Shown here: piece after piece, positions 9,025 through 16,386 of the stretch
Numbering within the stretch: position 1 is the first letter of the stretch
Layout: each line of letters opens with the position of its first letter
Assembly: GCA_035695765.1 (NCBI GenBank)
Contig: DASRRI010000030.1
Location: 57,829 to 121,828, forward strand
Length of the DNA: 64,000 nt
Source of the DNA: Dongia_A sp035695765
Lineage (GTDB): Bacteria > Pseudomonadota > Alphaproteobacteria > Dongiales > Dongiaceae
Direction: 5' to 3'
Notes under the pieces: generated by a model
What the model was told of the DNA's origin: nothing
Seen by the model: only the letters and a program-made list of their open reading frames with translations
Databases searched by the model: none
Translations under genes and position numbers: made by a program

Positions 9025-9558
9025 ATGACATCGAAGGTATCCAAGCGCCGCGTCGAACGGGCATCAAAGCCTGCTTCCGGCAAGCCGAAGCCCCGCGCCG
9101 CTGCCCGGAATGGTCACGAGGATATCCGCCTGTGGCTGCGGTTGCTATTCTGCGCCAGCCATATCGAGTCGATCATGCAAAGCCGCATCATGAACGAATT
9201 CGGCATCTCGCTCGCGCGCTTCGATTTGATGTCCCAGCTGGAGCGGGTCGGCGGCGGCCTCACCATGAGCGAGGTGTCGCGCCGCATGATGGTCTCCAAC
9301 GGTGCCACCACCAGCCTGGTGGACAAGCTGGTCGAGGATGGGCTGGTGCAACGTGAAGCGCATCCGGAAGACCGCCGGACCACCCTCCTTCATCTCACGG
9401 ATCAGGGCCGCGAGAGGTTCCTCGCCATGGCGGGTGAGCACGAGGAATGGATCACCAGCCTGCTGGCCGATCTTGACAAGTCCACAAAGCAGGATCTGCT
9501 CGGCGGCCTAGGGGCATTGAAACATCATCTGGAAGAGCTCGATTCATCGAGGGGATAA
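9025..9558 (+). CDS. MarR-family transcriptional regulator of aryl-CoA genes
   Basis: 177 residues. A basic, disordered N terminus (about 30 residues) is followed by a MarR domain: LARFDLMSQLERVGGGLTMSEVSRRMMVSNGATTSLVDKL contains the recognition helix, and VQREAHPEDRRTTLLHLTDQG is the beta-wing with its Asp-Arg-Arg motif. MarR proteins in degradation clusters commonly release DNA when they bind the CoA thioester made by the adjacent ligase (BadR, CouR). By analogy this one would sense the aryl-CoA made by the divergent ligase and control both that gene and the operon at 10470. It is followed six bases later by the hydrolase gene. Confidence 0.87.
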   Translation: MTSKVSKRRVERASKPASGKPKPRAAARNGHEDIRLWLRLLFCASHIESIMQSRIMNEFGISLARFDLMSQLERVGGGLTMSEVSRRMMVSNGATTSLVDKLVEDGLVQREAHPEDRRTTLLHLTDQGRERFLAMAGEHEEWITSLLADLDKSTKQDLLGGLGALKHHLEELDSSRG

Positions 9559-9564
9559 GCCGGC

Positions 9565-10386
9565 ATGGACGTCGCATATTGGGACGATGCCTATTCCAAT
9601 GGCGCCTATATCCCCGGTGGCGATACCTATATCGCGAAATGGGAGTCGGAGGCCGCGCATTTCCGCCAAGCGATGGCACGGCATGGCCGCGCCCAGCTCG
9701 ACCAGCCTTATGGGCCCCTGCCGCGCGAGCGCTTCGATCTGTTCATGCCCGAGGCGCAGCCGAAAGGACTCTTCGTCTTCGTGCATGGCGGCTACTGGAT
9801 GGCCTTCGACAAATCGAGCTGGTCGCATCTGGCGGCCGGCGCGCTGGCCCGTGGTTGGGCTGTCGCGATGCCCAGCTATACCTTGTGCCCAGAGGTGCGG
9901 ATTTCGGACATTACGATCCAGGTTGGGCGCGCCATCACCACGATCGCCGAACGCGTTGCCGGCCCGCTGACCTTCGCCGGCCATTCGGCGGGCGGTCATC
10001 TGGCGAGCAGGATGGGTTGCGTGGACAGTCCGCTACCGGATTCCGTGCGACGCCGCATCCAGCATATTGTTTCCATCAGCGGCGTGCATGATCTGCGGCC
10101 GCTGCTGAACACCTCGATGAACCAGACCTTGCGGATGGACGATGCCGAGGCAGCCCGCGAAAGCCCTGCTCTGTTGCAGCCGATGCCCGGGGTCAAAGTG
10201 ACCTGCTGGGTCGGCAGCCAGGAGCGGCCCGAGTTCCTCCGCCAGAACGCGCTGCTGGCGAACATCTGGACCGGCCTCGGCGCCCGCACGGCCGAGCACC
10301 GGGCGGCAGGATGCCATCACTTTGATGTCATTGAGGAATTGGTCGATCCGGGCTCGGCCCTGGTCGGAACCCTGCTTGACCTCTGA
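9565..10386 (+). CDS. KynB-like alpha/beta hydrolase (arylformamidase-type)
   Basis: 273 residues. It carries the oxyanion-hole motif HGGYW (74-78) typical of kynurenine formamidase-like hydrolases, the nucleophile elbow GHSAGG (139-144, Ser141), and a C-terminal histidine in AGCHHFDVIEEL (251/252). Family members deformylate N-formylkynurenine or other aryl amides. In this setting a substrate such as N-formylkynurenine or an N-acylated anthranilate would generate the substrate of the CoA ligase. The position six bases after marR suggests one transcript. The exact substrate is inference. Confidence 0.75.
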   Translation: MDVAYWDDAYSNGAYIPGGDTYIAKWESEAAHFRQAMARHGRAQLDQPYGPLPRERFDLFMPEAQPKGLFVFVHGGYWMAFDKSSWSHLAAGALARGWAVAMPSYTLCPEVRISDITIQVGRAITTIAERVAGPLTFAGHSAGGHLASRMGCVDSPLPDSVRRRIQHIVSISGVHDLRPLLNTSMNQTLRMDDAEAARESPALLQPMPGVKVTCWVGSQERPEFLRQNALLANIWTGLGARTAEHRAAGCHHFDVIEELVDPGSALVGTLLDL

Positions 10387-10410
10387 CACCAGGGAACTTA
10401 TTTTAAGTAT

Positions 10411-10434
10411 GAAACTTTTAATCTTAAAGTTATT
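10411..10434. promoter_or_regulatory. candidate MarR operator, copy 2 (monooxygenase operon)
   Basis: GAAACTTTTAATCTTAAAG, part of an imperfect inverted repeat AACTTT-N7-AAAGTT at 10413-10431, lies about 40 bases before the monooxygenase start. It differs from the marR element only at two G/C positions over 18 bases. This AT-rich block stands out from the GC-rich surroundings. Confidence 0.6.
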
Positions 10435-10469
10435 AGACTGAGGAGCGATCCCGGACGGAGGATCAGGGC

Positions 10470-12794
10470 ATGCGCATCGTCTGCATCGGCGGCGGACCGG
10501 CGGGACTCTATTTCGGGCTTCTGATGAAGAAGCTCCACCCCGCGCATGCGGTGACGGTGGTGGAGCGCAATCGCCCCTATGACACCTTCGGCTGGGGCGT
10601 CGTCTTTTCCGACGCCACCATGGAGTCGATGAAGGCCTGGGATCCGGAAACCGCCGCCGAGATCCAGGACGCCTTCAATCACTGGGACGATATCGAGGTC
10701 TGGTTCAAGGGCAGGAAGCAGCGGACCACCGGCCATGGGTTCGTGGGTATTGGCCGCAAGAAGCTTCTCAACATCCTGCAGGCGCGCTGCGAGCAGATTG
10801 GCGTGGAGCTGGTGTTCGAACGGGACGTCGAGTCCGATCTTGAATTCCCCGACGCCGACCTCATCATCGCTTCGGACGGGCTCAATTCGAAGATCCGAGC
10901 CCGCTATCCGGAGGTATTCCAGCCTGACCTCGTGGTGCGCCCCAACCGCTATATCTGGCTCGGCACCGACAAGTCGTATGACGCCTTCACGTTCGACTTC
11001 CGCCGGACCGAGCACGGCTGGTTCCAGGCCCACATCTACAAGTTCGACGACAGCACCTCGACCTTTATCGTCGAGACGACGGAAGAAGCCTTCGACGCCC
11101 ACGGTCTGGGCAAGCTCGATCAGGACGGCTCCATCGCTTTCTGCGAAAATCTGTTCGCGGAAGTGCTGGGCGGCGCCAGGCTCATGACCAATGCGCGACA
11201 CCTGCGCGGCTCGGCCTGGCTCAACTTCCAGCGACTGATCTGCGGACGCTGGAGCCACTTCAATGGCTGCTCCCACGTCGTCCTGATGGGCGATGCCGCC
11301 CACACCGCGCATTTCGCCATCGGGTCCGGCACCAAGCTCGCAATCGATGATGCGATCGAGCTGACGCGGCAGTTCGAGATCCACGGCCACCACGCTGGGC
11401 ATATCCCGGCGGTTCTCGCCGCTTACGAGGAAATCCGCCGGGTCGATGTCGCGCGCATCCAGAACGCGGCGCGCAACGCCATGGAATGGTTCGAGGTGGT
11501 AGGCCGCCGCTATGCCGACACGCTCGAGCCCGAGCAATTCATGTATTCGATGCTGACCCGCTCCCAGCGCATCAGCCACGAAAATCTGCGCCTGCGGGAC
11601 AGGACCTGGCTGGAGAATTACGAGCGCTGGTTCGCGCGCCGCGCCGGCCTGAACGTGGCGGATGCCGGGCGTACGCCGCCGCCCATGTTCACGCCTTATG
11701 TCGTGCGCGGCGTCACCCTCGCGAACCGGATCGTGGTGTCGCCGATGGCGATGTATTCGGCGGTGGATGGCGAGCCGAACGATTTCCACCTCGTCCATCT
11801 GGGTGCCCGCGCCATGGGTGGCGCCGCGCTCGTCTTCGGCGAGATGACCTGCGTCTCGCCGGATGCACGGATCACGCCGGGCTGCCTCGGCCTGTGGAAC
11901 GAGCGGCAGGCGGCAGGCTGGAAACGGATGGTCGATTTCGTGCATGCCAATTCCGCCGGGAAGTTCGGCATCCAGCTCGGCCATGCCGGGCGCAAGGGCT
12001 CGACCAAGGTCGCCTGGGAGGGGATGGACCGGCCGCTGGAGAGTGGCAACTGGCCGCTGATCTCCGCCTCCGCTGTACCCTACTTGAAGGACAGCCAGAT
12101 TCCGAAGACGATGGACCGCGCCGATATCGCGCGCGTCATGCAGGATTTCGTGCGCGCCACCGAGCTCGCCGCAAAGACTGGCGCCGATTGGCTCGAACTG
12201 CATTGTGCCCATGGCTATCTGCTGTCGAGTTTCCTCTCGCCGCTCACCAACCTGCGCGATGACGAATATGGCGGCAACCACGAAAATCGCGCCCGCTTCC
12301 CGCTGGAAGTGTTCCGCGCCATGCGCGCCGCGTGGCCGGCGGACAAGCCGATGTCCGTTCGCCTTTCCTGTCACGACTGGACCGACGGCGGCAACACGCC
12401 GGAGGATGCAGCGATCTTCGCCGCGATGTTCAAGGCGGCCGGTGCCGATCTGATCGATTGTTCGTCGGGCCAGGTGTCGAAGGAAGAGAAGCCGGTCTAT
12501 GGCCGCCTCTTCCAGACCCCATTCTCCGACAAGATCCGAAACGAAATCAGCATCCCCACCATCGCCGTCGGCGCCATCTCGGAAGCCGATCACGCCAACT
12601 CGATCATCGCGGCCGGCCGCGCCGATCTCTGCGCGGTGGCGCGCCCGCACCTCGCCGATTCCGCCTGGGCCTTGCACGAGGCGGCGAAGATCGGCCTCAC
12701 CGACATTCCCTGGCCGAAGCAATACCGGATGGCCAAGATGCAATACGAGACCAACTTGGCACGCGCGGCCGCCGCGCAAACGGTCGTCAAATGA
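10470..12794 (+). CDS. 2-aminobenzoyl-CoA monooxygenase/reductase (two-domain flavoprotein)
   Basis: 774 residues. The N-terminal half is an FAD aromatic-ring hydroxylase: GGGPAGLYFGLLMKK at 7-20 and VLMGDAAHTAHFAIGSGTK around 271-289. The C-terminal half, from about 403, is an old-yellow-enzyme FMN reductase: SPMAMYSAVDG, GIQLGHAGRKGS around 500 and LELHCAHGYLLSSFLSPLTN around 575-594. This fusion is known from anthraniloyl-CoA monooxygenase/reductase of Azoarcus evansii, which hydroxylates the CoA-bound ring and then reduces it, so the aromatic ring is lost without ring-cleaving dioxygenase. Salicylyl-CoA 5-hydroxylases are related and the main alternative. It heads an operon reaching 18351 and overlaps the SDR gene by ATGA. 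Confidence 0.9.
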   Translation: MRIVCIGGGPAGLYFGLLMKKLHPAHAVTVVERNRPYDTFGWGVVFSDATMESMKAWDPETAAEIQDAFNHWDDIEVWFKGRKQRTTGHGFVGIGRKKLLNILQARCEQIGVELVFERDVESDLEFPDADLIIASDGLNSKIRARYPEVFQPDLVVRPNRYIWLGTDKSYDAFTFDFRRTEHGWFQAHIYKFDDSTSTFIVETTEEAFDAHGLGKLDQDGSIAFCENLFAEVLGGARLMTNARHLRGSAWLNFQRLICGRWSHFNGCSHVVLMGDAAHTAHFAIGSGTKLAIDDAIELTRQFEIHGHHAGHIPAVLAAYEEIRRVDVARIQNAARNAMEWFEVVGRRYADTLEPEQFMYSMLTRSQRISHENLRLRDRTWLENYERWFARRAGLNVADAGRTPPPMFTPYVVRGVTLANRIVVSPMAMYSAVDGEPNDFHLVHLGARAMGGAALVFGEMTCVSPDARITPGCLGLWNERQAAGWKRMVDFVHANSAGKFGIQLGHAGRKGSTKVAWEGMDRPLESGNWPLISASAVPYLKDSQIPKTMDRADIARVMQDFVRATELAAKTGADWLELHCAHGYLLSSFLSPLTNLRDDEYGGNHENRARFPLEVFRAMRAAWPADKPMSVRLSCHDWTDGGNTPEDAAIFAAMFKAAGADLIDCSSGQVSKEEKPVYGRLFQTPFSDKIRNEISIPTIAVGAISEADHANSIIAAGRADLCAVARPHLADSAWALHEAAKIGLTDIPWPKQYRMAKMQYETNLARAAAAQTVVK

Positions 12795-13573
12795 CCGCTG
12801 TTCTTTCCGGACGGCACGCCTTGGTGACCGGCGCCGGCAGCGGCATCGGCGCAGCGATCGCTGCCGTGCTCGCGGGGGCCGGCGCGTCCGTGTCGCTTGC
12901 TAGCCGGCGGCGCGCGCCGCTGGAGGAAGTGGCGAGCGCCATTGAGTCGCGCACCGCCATTCTCGATGGTTTCGATGTGACGGACGCAGCGGCGATCGAG
13001 CGCGGCCTCACATCGGCGCGTGCCACCTTCGGCGCCATCGACATCCTTGTGAACAATGCCGGCGAGGCGCCGAGCGCGCCGTTCGAGAAGACCGACCTCG
13101 ATCTCTGGTCCCGCGTCATCGCCACCGATTTGACCGGCGCGTTCCTGGTGACCAGGGCCGCGCTCTCCGATCTCAAGGGTCACGGCCAGAACGCGCGGAT
13201 CATCAACATCGCCTCGACGGCTGGCCTCGACGGCTATGCCTATGTCTCCGCCTATTGCGCAGCCAAGCACGGACTGATCGGCCTGACGCGGTCTCTGGCG
13301 CTTGAGCTGGCGAAGACCGGCATCACCGTGAACGCGGTCTGCCCAGGGTTCACGGACACGCCGCTGCTGCGCAAAGCGGCGGAGACGATCAAGGCGAAGA
13401 CAGGACGCGGCGTGGACGAGGCGCTCGCGACCTTTGTCGAGGCCAATCCGCAAGGGCGGCTGGTCACACCGAAAGAGGTCGCGGACACAGTGTTATGGTT
13501 GGCCTCTCCTGGTGCTTCCTCAATCAATGGCCAGGCGATCGTGGTGGCGGGCGGCGAGGTGATGGCAGGATGA
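12791..13573 (+). CDS. short-chain dehydrogenase, 3-hydroxyacyl-CoA dehydrogenase-like
   Basis: 260 residues from the ATG overlapping the previous stop. Classical SDR signature: TGAGSGIG cofactor loop near residue 14, NNAG, catalytic serine in IINIASTAG, YCAAK (Tyr-x-x-x-Lys), then a PGFTDTPLL segment. NAD(P)H-dependent; likely oxidises a hydroxyl or reduces a keto group on the alicyclic CoA intermediate made by the monooxygenase/reductase. In frame with ATGA overlaps on both sides, so it is translated as part of the aryl-CoA operon. Confidence 0.85.
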   Translation: MTAVLSGRHALVTGAGSGIGAAIAAVLAGAGASVSLASRRRAPLEEVASAIESRTAILDGFDVTDAAAIERGLTSARATFGAIDILVNNAGEAPSAPFEKTDLDLWSRVIATDLTGAFLVTRAALSDLKGHGQNARIINIASTAGLDGYAYVSAYCAAKHGLIGLTRSLALELAKTGITVNAVCPGFTDTPLLRKAAETIKAKTGRGVDEALATFVEANPQGRLVTPKEVADTVLWLASPGASSINGQAIVVAGGEVMAG

Positions 13574-14403
13574 GCGACACCAACCTGCGCCCGTTCAAGA
13601 ATTACCAAGCGCGCCACTTCCTGTGGGAGCCGAGCGAGGATGGCCGCGTCGCGACCCTGTGCCTGAACCGCCCGGAGAAGAAGAACCCCCTCACCTTCGA
13701 CTCCTATGCCGAGCTGCGGCATCTGTTCCAGAACTTGGTCCATTCCTCCGACGTGCGCGCGATCGTCTTGACTGGCGCCGGCGGCAACTTCTCCTCGGGC
13801 GGCGACGTGTTCGAGATCATCGAGCCGCTCACCAGGATGGCGATGCCGGACTTGCTCGCTTTCACGCGCATGACCGGCGATCTGGTCAAGGCCATGCGCA
13901 AATGCCCGCAGCTGATCATCGCGGCCGTCGACGGCGTCTGCGCCGGCGCAGGCGCGATCCTGGCCATGGCATCCGATCTCCGGCTCGCCACGCCGGAAGC
14001 CAAGACCGCCTTTCTGTTCACGCGCGTCGGGCTTTCCGGCGCGGACATGGGCGCCTGCGGGATCCTGCCGCGCATCATCGGCCAGGGCCGCGCGACGGAA
14101 TTGCTGCTCACCGGCCGCGTCATGAATGCGAATGAAGGCCATGCTTGGGGTTTCTACAATGCGCTGCATCCCGCCGCCGATCTCGAGAAGCAGGCGCTCG
14201 CCCTCGCCCGCTCCCTCGCCGACGGCCCGTATTTCGCGCACAAGGTCACCAAGACTATGCTGAACCAGGCATGGACCATGGGTCTTGATGAGTTGATCGA
14301 GGCCGAAGCGCAGGCGCAGGCACTCTGCATGACCACAAGTGATTTCCGCCGCGCCTTTGAGGCGTTCGCCGCCAAGACCAAGCCCGCATTCGAGGGAAAC
14401 TGA
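13570..14403 (+). CDS. enoyl-CoA hydratase/isomerase family protein
   Basis: 277 residues from the ATG at 13570 (ATGA overlap). A crotonase fold is indicated by LNRPEKKNPLTFDSY, the oxyanion-hole segment GNFSSGGDVFEI around 72-83 and AAVDGVCAGAGAILAMASDLR. The usual catalytic glutamate region is replaced by TRVGLSGADMGACGILPR, which is characteristic of the paralogues found in benzoyl-CoA and aminobenzoyl-CoA clusters rather than of ordinary fatty-acid hydratases. Probable role: hydration or hydrolytic C-C cleavage of the reduced ring while bound to CoA. Confidence 0.82.
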   Translation: MSDTNLRPFKNYQARHFLWEPSEDGRVATLCLNRPEKKNPLTFDSYAELRHLFQNLVHSSDVRAIVLTGAGGNFSSGGDVFEIIEPLTRMAMPDLLAFTRMTGDLVKAMRKCPQLIIAAVDGVCAGAGAILAMASDLRLATPEAKTAFLFTRVGLSGADMGACGILPRIIGQGRATELLLTGRVMNANEGHAWGFYNALHPAADLEKQALALARSLADGPYFAHKVTKTMLNQAWTMGLDELIEAEAQAQALCMTTSDFRRAFEAFAAKTKPAFEGN

Positions 14404-15575
14404 TGGCCATCGGCCCGACCCGCGAGCATCTACACTGGCCGTTCTTCGATCCGGCGCATCGCACGTTCGCGGAGCGGCTGGACGCGTTCTTGTCCAGCGG
14501 TACCATCGCGCACATCGATCACCATGTTGTCGATGGCGCTTGCCGCGCTCTGGTGCGGGCGCTCGGCGAGGCCGGCCTGCTGGAAGCGGCAGTCGCGGCA
14601 GCCGCGCCCGACGCGGCACCGATTGACTCGCGCCTGGCCTGCATTGCCCGCGAAACCTTGGCGTGGCACGACGGCCTGGCCGACTTCGCCTTTGCCATGC
14701 AAGGGCTGGGCACCGGTGCGATTGCGCTTTCCGGCTCGCCGGAGCAGCGCGCCGCGATCCTGCCCAAAGTCCGGTCAGGCGAATGGATTGCCGCCTTTGC
14801 GCTGTCGGAAAAGGACGCAGGGTCCGATGTCGCCGCGATGAAGTGCGCGGCTCGCGCGGACGGCGATTCCTATATACTGGATGGCGAGAAGACCTGGATT
14901 TCCAATGGCGGCATCGCTGATGTCTACACCGTGTTCGCACGCACCGGAGAGGCGCCGGGCACGCGTGGCATCTCGGCCTTTGTCGTCTTTGCCGACGATC
15001 CCGGCTTTTCGATCACTGAGCGGATCGAGGTGATCGCCCCGCATCCGCTGGCGACCATCCGGTTTGCGAATTGCCGGATCCCCGCATCGCGCCGGCTCGG
15101 CGTTCCGGCGGAGGGCTTCAAGATCGCGATGCGCACCCTCGACATCTTCCGGGCCTCGGTCGCAGCAGCGGCTGTGGGTTTCGCACGCCGAGCGCTCGAT
15201 GAAGCCCTGGCCCACGCCAAAGTGCGCGGCATGTTCGGCGGCGCGCTCGCGGACCTGCAGCTCACGCAAGCGGCGCTGGGCGACATGGCGACCGGCATCG
15301 ACGCCGCCGCCTTGCTGACCTACCGCGCCGCGTGGCGCCGCGATGTCCAGCATCTGCCTGCCACGCGCGAGGCGGCGATGGCGAAGATGAACGCAACCGA
15401 GATGGCCCAGACCGTCATCGACCGCGCCGTCCAGATGTTCGGCGGACGCGGTGTGCGCTCCGGCGAACAGGTGGAAAAGCTCTACCGCGAGATCAGGGCG
15501 CTCCGGATCTATGAAGGCGCGACCGAAGTGCAGAAGCTCATCATCGCGCGCGAGCTGCTCAAGGATGTGCGCTGA
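14403..15575 (+). CDS. acyl-CoA dehydrogenase family protein
   Basis: 390 residues, TGATG overlap with the hydratase. FAD-binding segments FALSEKDAGSDVAAMK and WISNGGIADVYTVFART are present. The C-terminal QMFGGRGVRSGEQVEKLYREIRALRIYEGATEVQ carries the catalytic glutamate of the IYEGATEVQ motif. It introduces a double bond alpha-beta to the CoA thioester, consistent with the beta-oxidation phase after loss of aromaticity. The N-terminal helical domain is somewhat diverged and alanine-rich. Confidence 0.87.
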   Translation: MAIGPTREHLHWPFFDPAHRTFAERLDAFLSSGTIAHIDHHVVDGACRALVRALGEAGLLEAAVAAAAPDAAPIDSRLACIARETLAWHDGLADFAFAMQGLGTGAIALSGSPEQRAAILPKVRSGEWIAAFALSEKDAGSDVAAMKCAARADGDSYILDGEKTWISNGGIADVYTVFARTGEAPGTRGISAFVVFADDPGFSITERIEVIAPHPLATIRFANCRIPASRRLGVPAEGFKIAMRTLDIFRASVAAAAVGFARRALDEALAHAKVRGMFGGALADLQLTQAALGDMATGIDAAALLTYRAAWRRDVQHLPATREAAMAKMNATEMAQTVIDRAVQMFGGRGVRSGEQVEKLYREIRALRIYEGATEVQKLIIARELLKDVR

Positions 15576-16009
15576 TGGCACGGTTCGAAGCAGCGCGTGT
15601 GCTGCGCTTCGGCGACTGCGACCCGGCCGGCATTGCCTATTTCCCACGCTATTTCGACCTGCTCAACAGCGTGGTCGAGGATTGGTGGGGCACGATGGGC
15701 GTGCCGTGGAAGATCCTGTTCGGCGAGCGGCGCATCGGCCTGCCGACCGTCCGCTTCGAAGTCGAGTTCCGCGCGCCGGCGTTCCTGGGCGATGAGCTGC
15801 TGTTCGCGCTCGCCATCACGCGCATCGGAAAGAAATCCGTCGATCTCGATCATACCGTGCGGCGCGACAACGCCATCCTGTGGCAGGCGACGCAGATCCT
15901 GGTCGCCACATCGCTCGACACGCATCGCTCGATCACCTGGCCCGACGATCTCCGCGCTGCGCTTACATCGTTCCAAGAGGCACCCCATGCACACCATCCT
16001 GCAACCTGA
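15575..16009 (+). CDS. hotdog-fold acyl-CoA thioesterase (4-hydroxybenzoyl-CoA thioesterase type)
   Basis: 144 residues starting in a TGATG overlap. The motif GDCDPAGIAYFPRYFDL (13-29) with the Asp-Pro-x-Gly-Ile signature marks the 4-hydroxybenzoyl-CoA thioesterase group, in which this aspartate is catalytic. In box and 2-aminobenzoyl-CoA clusters such enzymes release CoA from dead-end or non-productive aryl-CoA esters, preventing CoA depletion. Its last 23 bases overlap the Rid-protein gene. Confidence 0.85.
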   Translation: MARFEAARVLRFGDCDPAGIAYFPRYFDLLNSVVEDWWGTMGVPWKILFGERRIGLPTVRFEVEFRAPAFLGDELLFALAITRIGKKSVDLDHTVRRDNAILWQATQILVATSLDTHRSITWPDDLRAALTSFQEAPHAHHPAT

Positions 16010-16382
16010 AGGCTGGGTGAAGCCGGTCGGCTACGCCAACGGCGTCGCGGCGCGCGGCAAGCTCGTCTTCGTCGGCGGACAGATCGGCTGGAACCGCCAG
16101 GGGAAGTTCGAGACCGATGATCTCGTCGGCCAAGTGCGCCAGACTCTGCAGAACGTCGTCGAAGTGCTGGCCGAAGGCGGCGCCGGACCGCAGCATCTGA
16201 CGTCTATGACCTGGTATCTAACCGACAAGGCGGATTACCTCGCGAACCTCAAAGAGATCGGCAAGGTCTATCGCGAATTCCTTGGCCGCCACTATCCGGC
16301 CATGGCTGCGATCGAGGTCGTCGCGCTGATCGAGGACCGCGCCAAGGTGGAGATCCAGGCGACGGCCGTCATTCCGGATTGA
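15987..16382 (+). CDS. Rid (YjgF/YER057c/UK114) family protein
   Basis: 131 residues from the ATG at 15987, inside the end of the thioesterase gene. Rid-fold sequence: GKLVFVGGQIGWNRQGKF, QTLQNVVEVLAEGGAGPQHLTSMTWYLTD and a VEIQATAVI end. In RidA itself an arginine near position 105 is needed for imine/enamine deamination. Here the aligned residue appears to be Met106, placing it in a subgroup without that arginine. Given that the pathway's predicted intermediate is a cyclic enamine, a role in handling or hydrolysing it is attractive but unproven. Confidence 0.83.
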   Translation: MHTILQPEGWVKPVGYANGVAARGKLVFVGGQIGWNRQGKFETDDLVGQVRQTLQNVVEVLAEGGAGPQHLTSMTWYLTDKADYLANLKEIGKVYREFLGRHYPAMAAIEVVALIEDRAKVEIQATAVIPD

Positions 16383-16386
16383 GCTC

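Noticed and set aside
10398..12779. Very long open frame on the minus strand opposite the monooxygenase/reductase
   Set aside because: It mirrors the codon pattern of the plus-strand gene, has no recognisable domain and is rich in Arg, His and Gly as expected for antisense frames in high-GC DNA.
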